Assembly (NCBI GenBank): GCA_041477815.1
Contig: JBGOUV010000091.1
Coordinates: 1 to 18,646, forward strand
Reading direction: 5' to 3'
Length of the DNA stretch: 18,646 nt
From: JBGOUV01 sp041477815
GTDB taxonomy: Bacteria > Acidobacteriota > Terriglobia > Bryobacterales > JACQDG01
Positions 1-8,800 of the stretch are shown here, piece after piece. Under the pieces are notes generated by a model. The model had not been told where the DNA came from, searched no databases, and saw only the letters and a program-made list of their open reading frames with translations. Numbering within the stretch: position 1 is the stretch's first letter; every line of letters starts with the position of its first letter. The translations under genes were made by a program, and so were the position numbers.

Positions 1-950
1 CAGCCGTAGTGGTCGCGCATGTAGTCGACGGCGGCCTCGGCGGTCTCCATCATGCAGCCGGAGCCGATGATGGCGTACTCGGCGTCTTTGAGTCGATACG
101 ACATCACCGGCTCGTAACGGCGGCCGGTCAGCTCGCCGAACTCTTCCATGGCCGCCTTGAGGGCGGGCAGCACCTTATCGTAATACTTGCGCTGCGCGAT
201 CTTGCCCTTCATGTAGGCGTCCTGATTCTGCACCACGCCGGACATCACCGGGACTTGTGGGTCCATCAGGTTGCGCAGGCGCGAGGGAGAGCCGACGAAC
301 ATCTTCATCAGGTCGGGCTCGAGCAGACGCACGTTCTCGATCGTGTGGGTGGTGAGGAATCCGTCCTGGACGTTCAGGAACGGAGTCTCGGTATCCTCGG
401 CCACGCGGCGGCAGATGAGGGCGAGGTCTCCGGCTTCCTGAGCGTTGCGGGCGTAAAGGACCCCCCAGCCGCAGTCGGAGACCGCGTAAACGTCGTCATG
501 GCCGGTGTGAACGTTGAGGGAATGGGAGGTGAGGGCGCGGGAGCCGATGTGGAAAACGATGGGCAGGCGCTTGCCGGAGATAGTAAACAGGACCTCTTTC
601 ATGAGGACCAGACCCTGTCCGGAGGTGAAGTTGGTGACCCGTCCGCCGGCGATGCAGAAGCCCTCGCAGGTGGTGGCGGCGCTGTGTTCGGACTCCGGCT
701 CGATGAAGGCCAGCTCCTCGCCCCACATGTTCTTCTTCCCGTTGGCGACTTCGGCCTGGTAGCCGCCACCCATGGTCGTCGAAGACGTGATCGGGTAGGC
801 GCAAGCGCCTTGGGTGATGTGGGTTTCTACCCAGACGACCATGCCCGCTCCGTCCGAGGTGGTCGGGATACCGGGGTAGGGGTACTTGACCTGCGGCTCA
901 GACGAACGCAATTCTGTAATCGGCGGGGCGCCGTTCACAACCGTGCTCAT
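1..950 (-). CDS. Pyruvate:ferredoxin oxidoreductase-like protein, N-terminal part (runs off left edge)
   Basis: About 316 residues are visible, starting from ATG at 950 with an AGGAGG ribosome site at 955-960, six bases apart plus a short spacer. The protein continues beyond base 1. The translation has the thiamine-diphosphate pyrimidine-binding domain features of 2-oxoacid:ferredoxin/flavodoxin oxidoreductases: an ITQGACAYPITSSTTMG segment near residues 38-55, a conserved ESEHSAA stretch, FTSGQGLVLMKE, and VFHIGSRALTSHSLNVH followed by DGFLTTH. In this family such enzymes oxidise pyruvate (or another 2-oxoacid) with CoA to acyl-CoA and CO2 and reduce ferredoxin or flavodoxin in the cytoplasm. 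The visible part cannot show whether the polypeptide is the long single-chain NifJ type or a separate alpha subunit, nor which 2-oxoacid it prefers. The neighbouring genes give no metabolic context. Confidence 0.85.
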   Translation of the reverse strand, partial: MSTVVNGAPPITELRSSEPQVKYPYPGIPTTSDGAGMVVWVETHITQGACAYPITSSTTMGGGYQAEVANGKKNMWGEELAFIEPESEHSAATTCEGFCIAGGRVTNFTSGQGLVLMKEVLFTISGKRLPIVFHIGSRALTSHSLNVHTGHDDVYAVSDCGWGVLYARNAQEAGDLALICRRVAEDTETPFLNVQDGFLTTHTIENVRLLEPDLMKMFVGSPSRLRNLMDPQVPVMSGVVQNQDAYMKGKIAQRKYYDKVLPALKAAMEEFGELTGRRYEPVMSYRLKDAEYAIIGSGCMMETAEAAVDYMRDHYG

Positions 951-1127
951 TTAGCCTCCTCGGCCCGCTGCCCAGGCACAGGCCGACAATGGTAGACCAG
1001 CAGACACTATTAGCGTAGCAGATCCTGGGGTAGGGTGGCATTAGGTTTTTTGATACCAACCATGGCTGGGGGCTCCATGCGGCCATGGGTGGGGCCCAGC
1101 TCCGGGACGGTGCGAACGGCTGGCGGC

Positions 1128-1337
1128 TCAAGCAGGGCGACTTGTCACCTGCCGCGACTCTTCCCCGGAAGCTGAAGTGCGGCGTGGCCGGCTTGGCGGA
1201 GGCGACACTAGCTTTCGCCGCCCCTGCTGCTCTTTTTGCTTCAGATCGCGAAAGATGGCGTCCAAGTCGAACCCAAAGCGGGAGGCGTACTACCGCCGCT
1301 GCTTTCGCACCTCCTCGACGATCAGGTCCTTCCACAT
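1128..1337 (-). pseudogene. Small companion protein of the PIN gene, interrupted by an amber codon
   Basis: A 69-codon frame starts with ATG at 1337, just four bases after the stop of the upstream PIN gene, with a GGAGG site immediately before it. It reads MWKDLIVEEVRKQRR, then TAG at 1290-1292, then YASRFGFDLDAIFRDLKQKE and a basic proline-rich tail, ending at TGA 1128-1130. The pattern MWKDxIVEEVRxxREEYAxxFxxDLDAIxxDLK is, to my recollection, typical of a small conserved protein encoded directly downstream of this class of PIN protein. The amber codon stands where glutamate is expected, so one G-to-T change explains it. The protein could be the antitoxin or an accessory partner. It is probably inactive here, unless amber suppression occurs or this is a sequencing error. 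Confidence 0.65.
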
Positions 1338-1341
1338 GCCC

Positions 1342-1814
1342 TTATCCTCCCATGAGTTCCTCGGGAGTGCAAATACGCGGGGAAGCGTAGCCGAGGGAGT
1401 CACAAAGAACGCTGATGGCCGACTGAATCTCCGCATTGGCGAGGTGCCGGCAGTTCCAGGTCATCAGGTAGTCCATTCTATGAACCGTCGCGATGGCGAT
1501 GTGAAGGGCGTCGGTCGCTGCGCTGGTGGGGATTGTCCTCCGGCGCGTCAGTTGGCGAGACAAACCAGTGGCTTCTTCGGTCACTCTCAGGACCGGCAAA
1601 GCCCGAGCGACGTGCAGCCGGAGCCGCACGGCTTGCTGGTCTCCCTTGGCGGCCTCCTCGAGCACGAGCTGCGACACGAGAATGTCGAACCTCGGACGGT
1701 GCCGGTCCCACCACTCCCGGGTGAGCTGCTGGTGAGCAGCAACAATCAAGTCACGGCTTGGCCTCGCGGCCAGATAGCCGATGATGGTGGTTTCGATATA
1801 GACTTTGGCTTCAC
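1342..1814 (-). pseudogene. PIN-domain (VapC-like) protein, probable one-base frameshift near its start
   Basis: The main frame encodes VYIETTIIGYLAARPSRDL, QQLTREWWDRHRP, SQLVLEEAAKGD, DALHIAIATVHRMDYLMTWNCRHLANAEI and ends CTPEELMGG. This is the hallmark series of a PIN-like family whose members usually start M(K)PKVYIETT. The normal start is missing from this frame. A GTG at 1812-1814, with an AGGA site five bases upstream, reads V-K-P-K in the neighbouring frame and would join VYIETT if one G were restored near 1803. I therefore infer a one-base deletion. The main frame stays open up to TTG 1881 with GTG at 1854, so an alternative longer start is possible. PIN proteins are metal-dependent RNases; here the conserved acidic positions include the E of IETT and the D of DALHIA. 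It lies upstream of the companion gene in one operon. Confidence 0.65.
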
Positions 1815-1955
1815 CGCAATCCTGGACTGAGCCAGAGTACCACAGCGCGGTCACAGCAGGGTTGGCAGCCGCACGATACAATTGAACTCACCAAACACCT
1901 GGCAACCTGCTAGGTGAACGACTCAGTGGGGCTTGACGGCAGATCGGTAGGCTGG

Positions 1956-2039
1956 GGTGAGGGTAGATCTCACCGACGGAGGAATCCCCGAAGGGGTGAT
2001 GATTATTTTGCCCCCCTCCTGTCGATAGGTGGAGGGGGG
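1956..2039 (+). promoter_or_regulatory. Structured leader: three consecutive hairpins, the last covering the ribosome site
   Basis: Three perfect inverted repeats follow each other just before the gene at 2047. They are GGTGAG/CTCACC (1956-1961 and 1969-1974, 7-base loop), CCCC/GGGG (1986-1989 and 1993-1996, gaa loop) and CCCCCCTCC/GGAGGGGGG (2011-2019 and 2031-2039, 11-base loop). The right arm of the third contains the only good Shine-Dalgarno sequence for the ATG at 2047. TCACC at 1970-1974 can also pair with GGTGA at 1995-1999, so two alternative folds exist. It matches no riboswitch class I know. A translational control element is an inference. Confidence 0.45.
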
Positions 2040-2046
2040 AGCCCTG

Positions 2047-2865
2047 ATGAAGCGAAAGATGGTCCTGCTCGGCCTCTTCTTCGCCCTGACCTCGGCGGCT
2101 GCGGATGCGTTAGCCACCTGGACGATCAAAGAGAACATCGGCGGCGGAAAGACGATAGACCGGCCGGCAACGCTAGAAGAGAAGCAACTGGTCGGCTTCC
2201 TTCGCGGGCTTCCGCTCGATGACGAGATGAGGCAAAGTCTTTGGGAGAGCCGCTCGGACCCCACCAAACTTCTCGCCGAACTTGGGCCGAAGCCTCTGAC
2301 CCAAGAGGAGCGCCAACGGGTCTGGGAAATGCGGGCCGGGAAGACCTACGCCCCGGTCAACTCCGAGAACATCCCTGGATTATTGGGCGAGCTTCCCAGG
2401 GCTGGCCTGCGACCCGAGGTCCGGGGCGTAACCGAGAACGCAAGCCCGTTAGTGTTTTACGGCGGTCTGCTTCTCTGCTTGTTGCTCACGGTGTGGGTCG
2501 GTCGATGGCTTTGGCGAGCCGTGACGGCAGGAGCTGGGCGGCTGGTTCGACGGGTGCGTGTGGAGTTCGACGATGCAGCCACGCGCACGAAGCTGCTAGT
2601 ATGGGTTGCTGTGGTCGTAATAGTTGCCATGGGCCTGTACCCTCCGTGGAACCTCACTGAGACCTTCACGAACGGCAAATTCGTTGACACTCGATACGGC
2701 TGGATCTTCTCACCACCACCGGGAACCACGTTTCCCGACGGGGTCTGGCGCCCGGAGATTGACCTGCGGCGGCTCTTGGTCCAGTGGACCCTCGTGGCTT
2801 TGTTGGCTGGAGCAGCCGCACTGACCCCGGCCCGGGCAGGCCCCGGGAGGCTGCCACCGTCCTAA
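2047..2865 (+). CDS. Exported/membrane protein of unknown function
   Basis: The start is ATG 2047, preceded by a purine-rich GGAGGGGGGA at 2031-2040; an in-frame GTG at 2029 adds six unlikely residues. The protein has about 272 residues. It begins with a signal-like segment (MKRKMVLLGLFFALTSAAADALA), then a soluble region of roughly 110 residues with charged helices. Hydrophobic segments follow around residues 132-150 (FYGGLLLCLLLTVWVG), 185-203 (LLVWVAVVVIVAMGLYPPW) and near the C-terminus (LLVQWTLVALLAGAAALT). Between the last two is a short loop containing RYGWIFSPP. I recognise the YPPW...RYGWIFSPP combination only as a recurrent motif of uncharacterised membrane proteins. The stop is 33 bases before the PQQ dehydrogenase start, so co-transcription is possible. 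Confidence 0.6.
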   Translation: MKRKMVLLGLFFALTSAAADALATWTIKENIGGGKTIDRPATLEEKQLVGFLRGLPLDDEMRQSLWESRSDPTKLLAELGPKPLTQEERQRVWEMRAGKTYAPVNSENIPGLLGELPRAGLRPEVRGVTENASPLVFYGGLLLCLLLTVWVGRWLWRAVTAGAGRLVRRVRVEFDDAATRTKLLVWVAVVVIVAMGLYPPWNLTETFTNGKFVDTRYGWIFSPPPGTTFPDGVWRPEIDLRRLLVQWTLVALLAGAAALTPARAGPGRLPPS

Positions 2866-2898
2866 CTCGATTCCAACAATGCGGTATATTGGTCCGCG

Positions 2899-4746
2899 AT
2901 GATCCGATATCCGCTGGCGGTGCTAGCAGTGGCCACGCTGGGAGCCCAGGAATGGCCGTATTACGGGGGTGACGCGGGCGGGAGCAAGTACTCGAAGCTG
3001 GATCAGATCACCCGCGGCAATGTCGCCAAACTGAAGGTCGCCTGGACGTTTCATACCGGCGACTGGAGCGACGGCAAGGCCAGCCCGAACCGGTCGGCGT
3101 TCGAGAATACGCCGCTGGTGGTGGACGGCGTCATGTATCTGACCACGGCGTTCGCCCGGGCGATCGCCCTCGACGCCGAGACAGGCCAGCAGCTTTGGGC
3201 CTTCGATCCGCAGTTGGACAAGAACCGCAACTACAACCTGCTGATCAACCGGGGGGCCACCTATTGGACCGACGGCAAGCGGAAGCGGCTCTTTTGGGGG
3301 ACGCTCGATGGGCGCATGTTCGCCGTGGATGCGACCACCGGCCGGCCCGTGCCTAGCTTCGGCAACGACGGCTGGATCGATCTGCGGAAGGGTGTGGCCG
3401 ACCCGTTTCCCCGGGCGGGCTACGGGATCACGTCTCCCCCGGTGGTGTACCAGAACCTGTTGATTACCGGGGCGTTGGCTTCGGACGGCGAGCCGAAGGG
3501 ACCGGCGGGGGACATTCGCGCCTTCGACGTCCACACGGGGAAGCTGGTGTGGACGTTTCATGTCGTCCCGCGTCCCGGCGAGTTTGGGAACAACACCTGG
3601 GAGGGCGACGCGTGGAAAGACCGCGGCGGGGTGAACGCCTGGTCCATGTTGAGCGTGGACCACGAGCGGGGGATCGTGGTCGTCCCGCTCACTTCGCCGG
3701 CGTCGGACTACTACGGGGGCGACCGCAAGGGCGCCAACCTGTTCGGCGACTGCGTGCTGGCGCTCGACGCGGCCACAGGCAAGCGGCTGTGGCACTTCCA
3801 GACCATTCACCACGACCTGTGGGACTGGGATCTGCCCGCCCAGCCGATCCTGGTGACGGTGAAGCGCAACGGCCGGGAGGCGCCCGCGGTGGCGCAGGTC
3901 ACCAAGACCGGCTTCGTGTTCGTGCTGAACCGGCTGACCGGCAAGCCCCTGTTTGACGTGGAGGAGCGGCCGGTGCCGCAGACCAGGATACCGGGCGAAT
4001 GGACCTCGCCGACTCAGCCGTTTCCGGTGAAGCCGCCGCCGTTCGCGCGCCAGACGTTCGCGTTCAGCGAGCTGACCGACGTTACGCCGGAATCGCGGGC
4101 GGAGTGCCAGAAGCTGCTCGAGGGGGCGGTGACGGGGCCGATGTTCCGTCCCATCGGGTTCGAGTATACGGTCATGTTTCCGGGCACCAACGGCGGGGCC
4201 AACTGGGGCGGCGGATCGTTCGATCCGGCCAGCGGGTTGCTCTACGTGAACTCCATGGACAACGGCGCGCTTTGGAAGGTGGTCGAGCGCCCGGAAGGAT
4301 CGGTGGTGCCCTACCGGAACCAGAGTCGCAGCGGCTCGCGGTTCTTCGACTCGAAGCAGTACCCGTGCCAGAAGCCGCCGTGGGGACACTTGACGGCGAT
4401 CGATCTGAATCAAGGCGACTTCCGCTGGCGGGTCACGCTGGGCGTGGTGGACGAGTTGCTGGCCAAAGGAGTCCCGCCGACCGGCACGTCGAACCTGGGC
4501 GGATCGATCGTCACGGCCGGCGGGCTGGTTTTCATTGGCGCGACCAACGACAGCCGGTTCCGCGCGTACGATAAGGATACGGGGAAGCTGTTGTGGGAGA
4601 CCCGTCTGCCGTACAGCGCCCATGCTACGCCGATGACGTTCCGGGGGCGGAAGACGGGCAAGCAGTACGTGGTGGTCGCGGCCGGGGGAGGAAACAAGTA
4701 CAACAGCACCTTTGGCGATGCCTTGGTCGCGTTTGCGCTGCCGTAG
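2899..4746 (+). CDS. PQQ-dependent (quinoprotein) glucose/polyol dehydrogenase-like protein, secreted
   Basis: A 615-residue beta-propeller protein. It has a short signal-like N-terminus (IRYPLAVLAVATLGAQ) followed by repeated propeller W-motifs such as ETGQQLWAFDP, HTGKLVWTFHVVP, ATGKRLWHFQ and DTGKLLWETRLP. The segment TIHHDLWDWDLPAQP at residues 302-316 is diagnostic of the membrane-type glucose/quinate dehydrogenase branch, where the paired histidines and aspartate lie near PQQ. The N-terminal transmembrane domain of E. coli Gcd is absent, and there is no CxxCH haem motif. The enzyme is therefore probably periplasmic and oxidises a sugar or alcohol, passing electrons to a separate acceptor; the substrate cannot be told. 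ATG 2899 has no Shine-Dalgarno, but TATATT (2885-2890) ends eight bases before it, fitting a leaderless transcript. No PQQ synthesis genes are nearby. Confidence 0.88.
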   Translation: MIRYPLAVLAVATLGAQEWPYYGGDAGGSKYSKLDQITRGNVAKLKVAWTFHTGDWSDGKASPNRSAFENTPLVVDGVMYLTTAFARAIALDAETGQQLWAFDPQLDKNRNYNLLINRGATYWTDGKRKRLFWGTLDGRMFAVDATTGRPVPSFGNDGWIDLRKGVADPFPRAGYGITSPPVVYQNLLITGALASDGEPKGPAGDIRAFDVHTGKLVWTFHVVPRPGEFGNNTWEGDAWKDRGGVNAWSMLSVDHERGIVVVPLTSPASDYYGGDRKGANLFGDCVLALDAATGKRLWHFQTIHHDLWDWDLPAQPILVTVKRNGREAPAVAQVTKTGFVFVLNRLTGKPLFDVEERPVPQTRIPGEWTSPTQPFPVKPPPFARQTFAFSELTDVTPESRAECQKLLEGAVTGPMFRPIGFEYTVMFPGTNGGANWGGGSFDPASGLLYVNSMDNGALWKVVERPEGSVVPYRNQSRSGSRFFDSKQYPCQKPPWGHLTAIDLNQGDFRWRVTLGVVDELLAKGVPPTGTSNLGGSIVTAGGLVFIGATNDSRFRAYDKDTGKLLWETRLPYSAHATPMTFRGRKTGKQYVVVAAGGGNKYNSTFGDALVAFALP

Positions 4747-4923
4747 GCTTGCGCCGTGGCGGGGTTCTCGCGTGGATCATCGGGTTGTTTGCGGCAGGGG
4801 CGGCAGCGGACTGCTGGAGCAGTTGTCAGATCTGGATTCAGAATGGCCGCAGCCCGGCTGGAGGACCCGAGCCGCCCTGGCGCCTGTTCCAGCCAGGCCC
4901 TATCGGCGGCTCCCATATTCCCA

Positions 4924-4958
4924 TACCAGGGCCTCCATCGAAATGGTAAACTGGAGGC
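4924..4958 (+). promoter_or_regulatory. Nested inverted repeats before vapB (probable VapBC operator)
   Basis: Three concentric or overlapping inverted repeats lie directly before ATG 4959. They are GCCTCCA (4931-4937) with TGGAGGC (4952-4958), TACCA (4924-4928) with TGGTA (4944-4948), and CCAT (4935-4938) with ATGG (4943-4946). The 7-bp pair has centres 21 bp apart, two helical turns, as expected for a dimeric DNA-binding antitoxin that represses its own promoter. The site also covers TAAACT (4947-4952), a possible -10 hexamer, and the GGAGG before the start. Confidence 0.5.
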
Positions 4959-5198
4959 ATGAAGACTACCGTGGAGATCTCCGACTCGCTGTTTCGCGAC
5001 GCCAAGGCCTACGCCGCGCGCCAGGGGATTCCCCTGCGAGAGGTTTTTGAGCGCGGACTGCAGATCGTGGTGAAAGGCGCTCCTCCCCCCGGACGACGCT
5101 TCCGGCTCAGGACCATTACGACCAAGGGGGAGGGTCTGGTCTGTGACGGGGACTGGAGTACCATCCGTTCGCTGATCTATGAGGGGCATGGCGGATGA
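4959..5198 (+). CDS. vapB: VapB-type antitoxin
   Basis: A 79-residue protein beginning MKTTVEISDSLFRDAKAYAARQG. This is a ribbon-helix-helix pattern (strand residues 2-7, helices about 9-20 and 25-38) typical of VapB antitoxins in the DUF2191 group. The C-terminal half (PPPGRRFRLRTITTKGEGLVCDGDWSTIRSLIYEGHGG) matches the tail that wraps the toxin active site. Its TGA overlaps the toxin ATG by four bases (5195-5198), a usual arrangement for translational coupling. The GGAGG before the start is only one base from ATG, too close to work well, whereas TAAACT lies six bases upstream. A leaderless start is therefore plausible. It is predicted to neutralise the next gene product and repress the operon. 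Confidence 0.85.
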   Translation: MKTTVEISDSLFRDAKAYAARQGIPLREVFERGLQIVVKGAPPPGRRFRLRTITTKGEGLVCDGDWSTIRSLIYEGHGG

Positions 5199-5638
5199 TT
5201 GCCGTGGACAGTAACATCCTGGTCTATTCCATGCGCGAGGATTCGCCCTGGCATCAGGCGGCCCAGGTCTGCCTCCGCCGGTTGGCCGAGGGAGGGTCCA
5301 TCTGGTCGATTGCCTGGCCGTGTGTTCACGAATTCCTGGCCGTGGTAACCCATCCCCGCATCTACAAGCCGCCGACTCCGCTGGCGGACGCGATTCTCCA
5401 GGTGGATTACTGGAGGGAGAGCGCCACGCTTCGCCTCCTCGGGGAGGATGAAGGATACTGGCCGCATCTCAAGTCCATCCTGGTGGCGGGAAAGGCCACC
5501 GGTCCGCTGGTGCATGACGCGCAGATTGCCGCTATCTGCCGTGCCTGCGGTGTAACGGAGATCTGGACCGCCGATCGCGATTACTCGCGCTTCCCGGGTA
5601 TCCTGGTTCGAAATCCTTTGGTAGCCGACACCGAGTAA
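5195..5638 (+). CDS. vapC: VapC-type PIN-domain ribonuclease toxin
   Basis: A 147-residue PIN-domain protein of normal family length. The four acidic positions expected for metal binding are visible: D5 in MIAVDSNILVY, E46 in CVHEFLAVV, D108 in LVHDAQIAAI, and D127 with D129 in IWTADRDYSRF. It belongs to the TIGR00028-like group, whose members carry the VTHPRIYKPPTPL segment. VapC toxins cleave tRNA or rRNA in the cytoplasm when the antitoxin is lost. It overlaps vapB by four bases. No residue loss or frameshift is seen, so this pair looks functional, unlike the two decayed PIN loci on either side of it. Confidence 0.88.
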   Translation: MIAVDSNILVYSMREDSPWHQAAQVCLRRLAEGGSIWSIAWPCVHEFLAVVTHPRIYKPPTPLADAILQVDYWRESATLRLLGEDEGYWPHLKSILVAGKATGPLVHDAQIAAICRACGVTEIWTADRDYSRFPGILVRNPLVADTE

Positions 5639-5814
5639 CTCCGGGTGCGCGTGGAGGCTTGCCACGGACCGGCCCTTTTCGGTTTCGTGGTTGAAACGAG
5701 TCGAGAGAGACAGATCTCCGTGGCCGAAGCCGGCTTGGGCGGTCTCGTCAAAAGAGGCGTAGGGAATGAATTGTAAAGCAGCATAACACGCCCCATATCT
5801 GCTATATAAGGACC

Positions 5815-8800
5815 ATGACGCCTCGGATGGTCCTGCTTGCCGTCGGCCTGCTACCGTCCCTGGCCGGGGCGGTCGACTTCAACCGCGAGATCCGGCCGAT
5901 CCTGTCGGACAACTGCTTCACCTGCCACGGTCCCGACGAGAAACAACGTATGGCCGCCCTGCGCCTGGACACGCGGGAAGGCGCCTTCGCCAAGGTGATC
6001 GTGCCGGGCAATGCGGCCCAGAGCGCGCTCTACCAGCGGATCAGCCACGCCGACCCCGCCAAGCGTATGCCGCTAGGCCGCACCCTGACCGACAAGCAGA
6101 TCGCCGCCGTCCGAACCTGGATCGACGAGGGGGCGAAGTGGGATACGCATTGGGCCTTTATCCCGCCGCAACGCCCCGATCTGCCGGTGGTGAAAAACAC
6201 GGCGTGGCCGGGCAACCCCATTGACCGCTTTGTCCACGCGCGCCGCGAGCGCGTGGGCCTGAAGCCGTCGCCCGAGGCCGACCGGACCACGCTGCTGCGC
6301 CGCGTCACCCTGGACCTGACCGGCCTGCCCCCGACTCCGGGGGAGGTGGACGCTTTTCTGGCCGACCGGTCTCCGGACGCCTACGAGAGGGTGGTCGACC
6401 GGCTGCTGCCGTCGGCCCGTCACGCCGAGCGGTTGGCCTTGCAGTGGCTGGATCTGGCCCGTTACTCCGACACCCACGGCTACCACATCGACAACCTCCG
6501 CGAGATGTGGCCGTGGCGGGACTGGCTGATCCGGGCCTTCCAGAGCAACCTGCGGTACGACCAGCTCACCATCGAGCAGCTGGCCGGCGACCTGATTCCC
6601 GGCGCCACCCTCGACCAGAAGATCGCCAGCGGCTTCAACCGCAACCACATGATCAACTTCGAGGGCGGCGCTATCCCGGACGAGTACCTGAACGAGTACG
6701 TGGTCGATCGCGTGGAGACCGTGTCCACGGTGTGGCTGGGTATCACCATGGGGTGCGCGCGCTGCCACGACCATAAGTACGACCCCCTCCCGCAGAAGGA
6801 GTTCTACCAGATGTACGCCTTCTTCAACCGCCTGCCGGAAAAGGGGTTGGACGGCGCCAAGGGGAACGCGGCGCCGTTGCTGCCGCTGCCTACGCCCGGG
6901 CAGGCTGCGAAGCTGGAGCATCTGAAATCCGAGATTGCCGCGCGCGAGAAGGCCCTGCCGGACGCCGCCGTTGCCGTCCGGCAGGAGGAGTGGGAGAAGA
7001 CGCGTCCGGCCACCCTGACGCCGCCGCCGCGCGAGGGCCTGGAAGCCCACTGGGAGCTGGACGGCAACCTGGCCGATACCTCGGGCCGCTACCAGCACGG
7101 GCGGGCGGTGCGCGGCGCCAGCCTGTTCGAGACCGGACAGGTGGGGCGGGCCGCCGAGCTCGACGGCGAGACCCACCTCAGCTTCGGCGACGCGGCGCGC
7201 TTTGATCGCTCCGACCCCTTTACTATGGCACTCTGGTTCCGCTCGAACAACCGCCAACCGCAGGCGCTGCTGCAGCGCGTCGAGCCGGATACCCGGCGCG
7301 GCTTCGAGATCGCCTTCGACTTCGCCGAGCTGGTCTTTGAGCGGAAGCGCGGGGCGCACCTGTCGGTCCACTTGATCCATCATTGGCCGGACGACGCCAT
7401 CCAAGTCCGCACCCGCGAGCGCTTAGGCATTGGGGATTGGTACCACCTTACCCTGACCTACGATGGGTCGGGGAAGGCCGCCGGTCTGCGCGTGTGGCTG
7501 AACGGCAAGCCGGCCGAGGTGGAGGTGGTTCGGGACGGCCTGAGCGGGTCCATCGCCGGCGAGGCGCCGCTCGAGGTGGGCAACAAGCAGCCCACCGGCC
7601 CCTACAAGGGCCGTCTGGACGACCTGCGCTTCTATCGCCGCCTCCTGGGACCCGCCGAGATCGAGCAGCTCGCCGTCCAGGAGCCCCTCCGCGCTCTCTT
7701 GTCGGAGGACGCGGCCAAGCGATCGAAGGACGACAAGCAGCGGGTGCGGGAGTATTTCCTCACCTACGATGCCCCGGAAGAGTTCCGCCGTCTCCACGCC
7801 GAGCTGAAGGCCCTGAAGAAGGAGAAGGAAGAGTTCGACAAGACCATCGTCAGCACCATGGTGATGGAGGACATGGCCCAGCCGCGCGACACCTTCGTGC
7901 TGGGGCGCGGCGATTACCGGAATCGCGAGGAGAAGGTCACGCCGGGCGTGCCCGCAGTGCTGCCGCCGTTCCCGAAGGATCAGCCGGTGAACCGGTTGGG
8001 ACTGGCCCGCTGGCTCCTCGATCCCAACCATCCCCTGACCGCCCGCGTCGCGGTGAACCGCTACTGGCAGCTTTACTTCGGCCTCGGCCTGGTGAAGACG
8101 GCCGAGAATTTCGGGTCGCAGGGCGATGCCCCCAGCCATCCGGAGCTGCTCGACTGGCTGGCTACCGAGTTTGTCCGCACGGGCTGGGACCTGCGCGCCC
8201 TGGAGCGTCTCATCGTAACTTCCGCGACCTACCGGCAGTCGTCCAAGGTAGGTCCGGAACTGCTGGAGCGGGACCCTGAGAACCGCCTGCTGGCCCGCGG
8301 CGCCCGCTTCCGCTTGCCGGCTGAGATCGTCCGCGACAATGCGCTGTTTGTGTCCGGCCTGATCGAAGAGAAGGTCGGCGGACCGAGCGTCTTCCCCTAC
8401 CAGCCCGGCGGGATCTGGGAGGAGCTGGCCTACGGCGACGGCTTCACCGCCCAGGAATATCACCAGAGCAAGGGCCGCGACCTCTACCGTCGCAGCCTCT
8501 ATACCTTCTGGAAGCGCACCGCGCCGCCCCCCGCCATGCTCACCTTCGACGCCCCGGACCGCGAAAAGTGTACCGCCCGCCGTCCGGTCACCAATACCCC
8601 CTTGCAGGCGCTGGTGCTGCTGAACGATCCGACCTTCGTCGAGGCCGCCCGCGGTTTGGCAGAACGAACCCTGAAGGAGGCCGGCCACGACGCCTCCGCC
8701 CGTGTGCGCCACGCCTTCCGCCTGGCCACCGCCCGGCAGCCGACCCCGGTGGAGCTCCAGACTCTCCAGGATCTGACCCGGACCCAGCTCCTCTTCTATC

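Noticed and set aside
9..995. Plus-strand open frame of 328 codons at the left edge
   Set aside because: Antisense to the pyruvate:ferredoxin oxidoreductase-like gene, which has a strong ribosome site and recognisable motifs.
1060..1088. CCATGGC/GCCATGG inverted repeat near a T-run, possible terminator for the PIN operon
   Set aside because: The T-run lies on the wrong side for the minus strand, and the spacer is long; no support as a terminator.
2923..4623. Open frame of 566 codons on the minus strand
   Set aside because: Shadow of the PQQ dehydrogenase; no family-like motif.
5606..5617. GGTTCGAAATCC resembling a tRNA T-arm
   Set aside because: No acceptor, D or anticodon stems around it; it lies within the end of vapC.
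6073..8712. Two long minus-strand open frames
   Set aside because: Antisense to the PSCyt1-DUF1549-DUF1553 gene; composition is typical of high-GC shadows.
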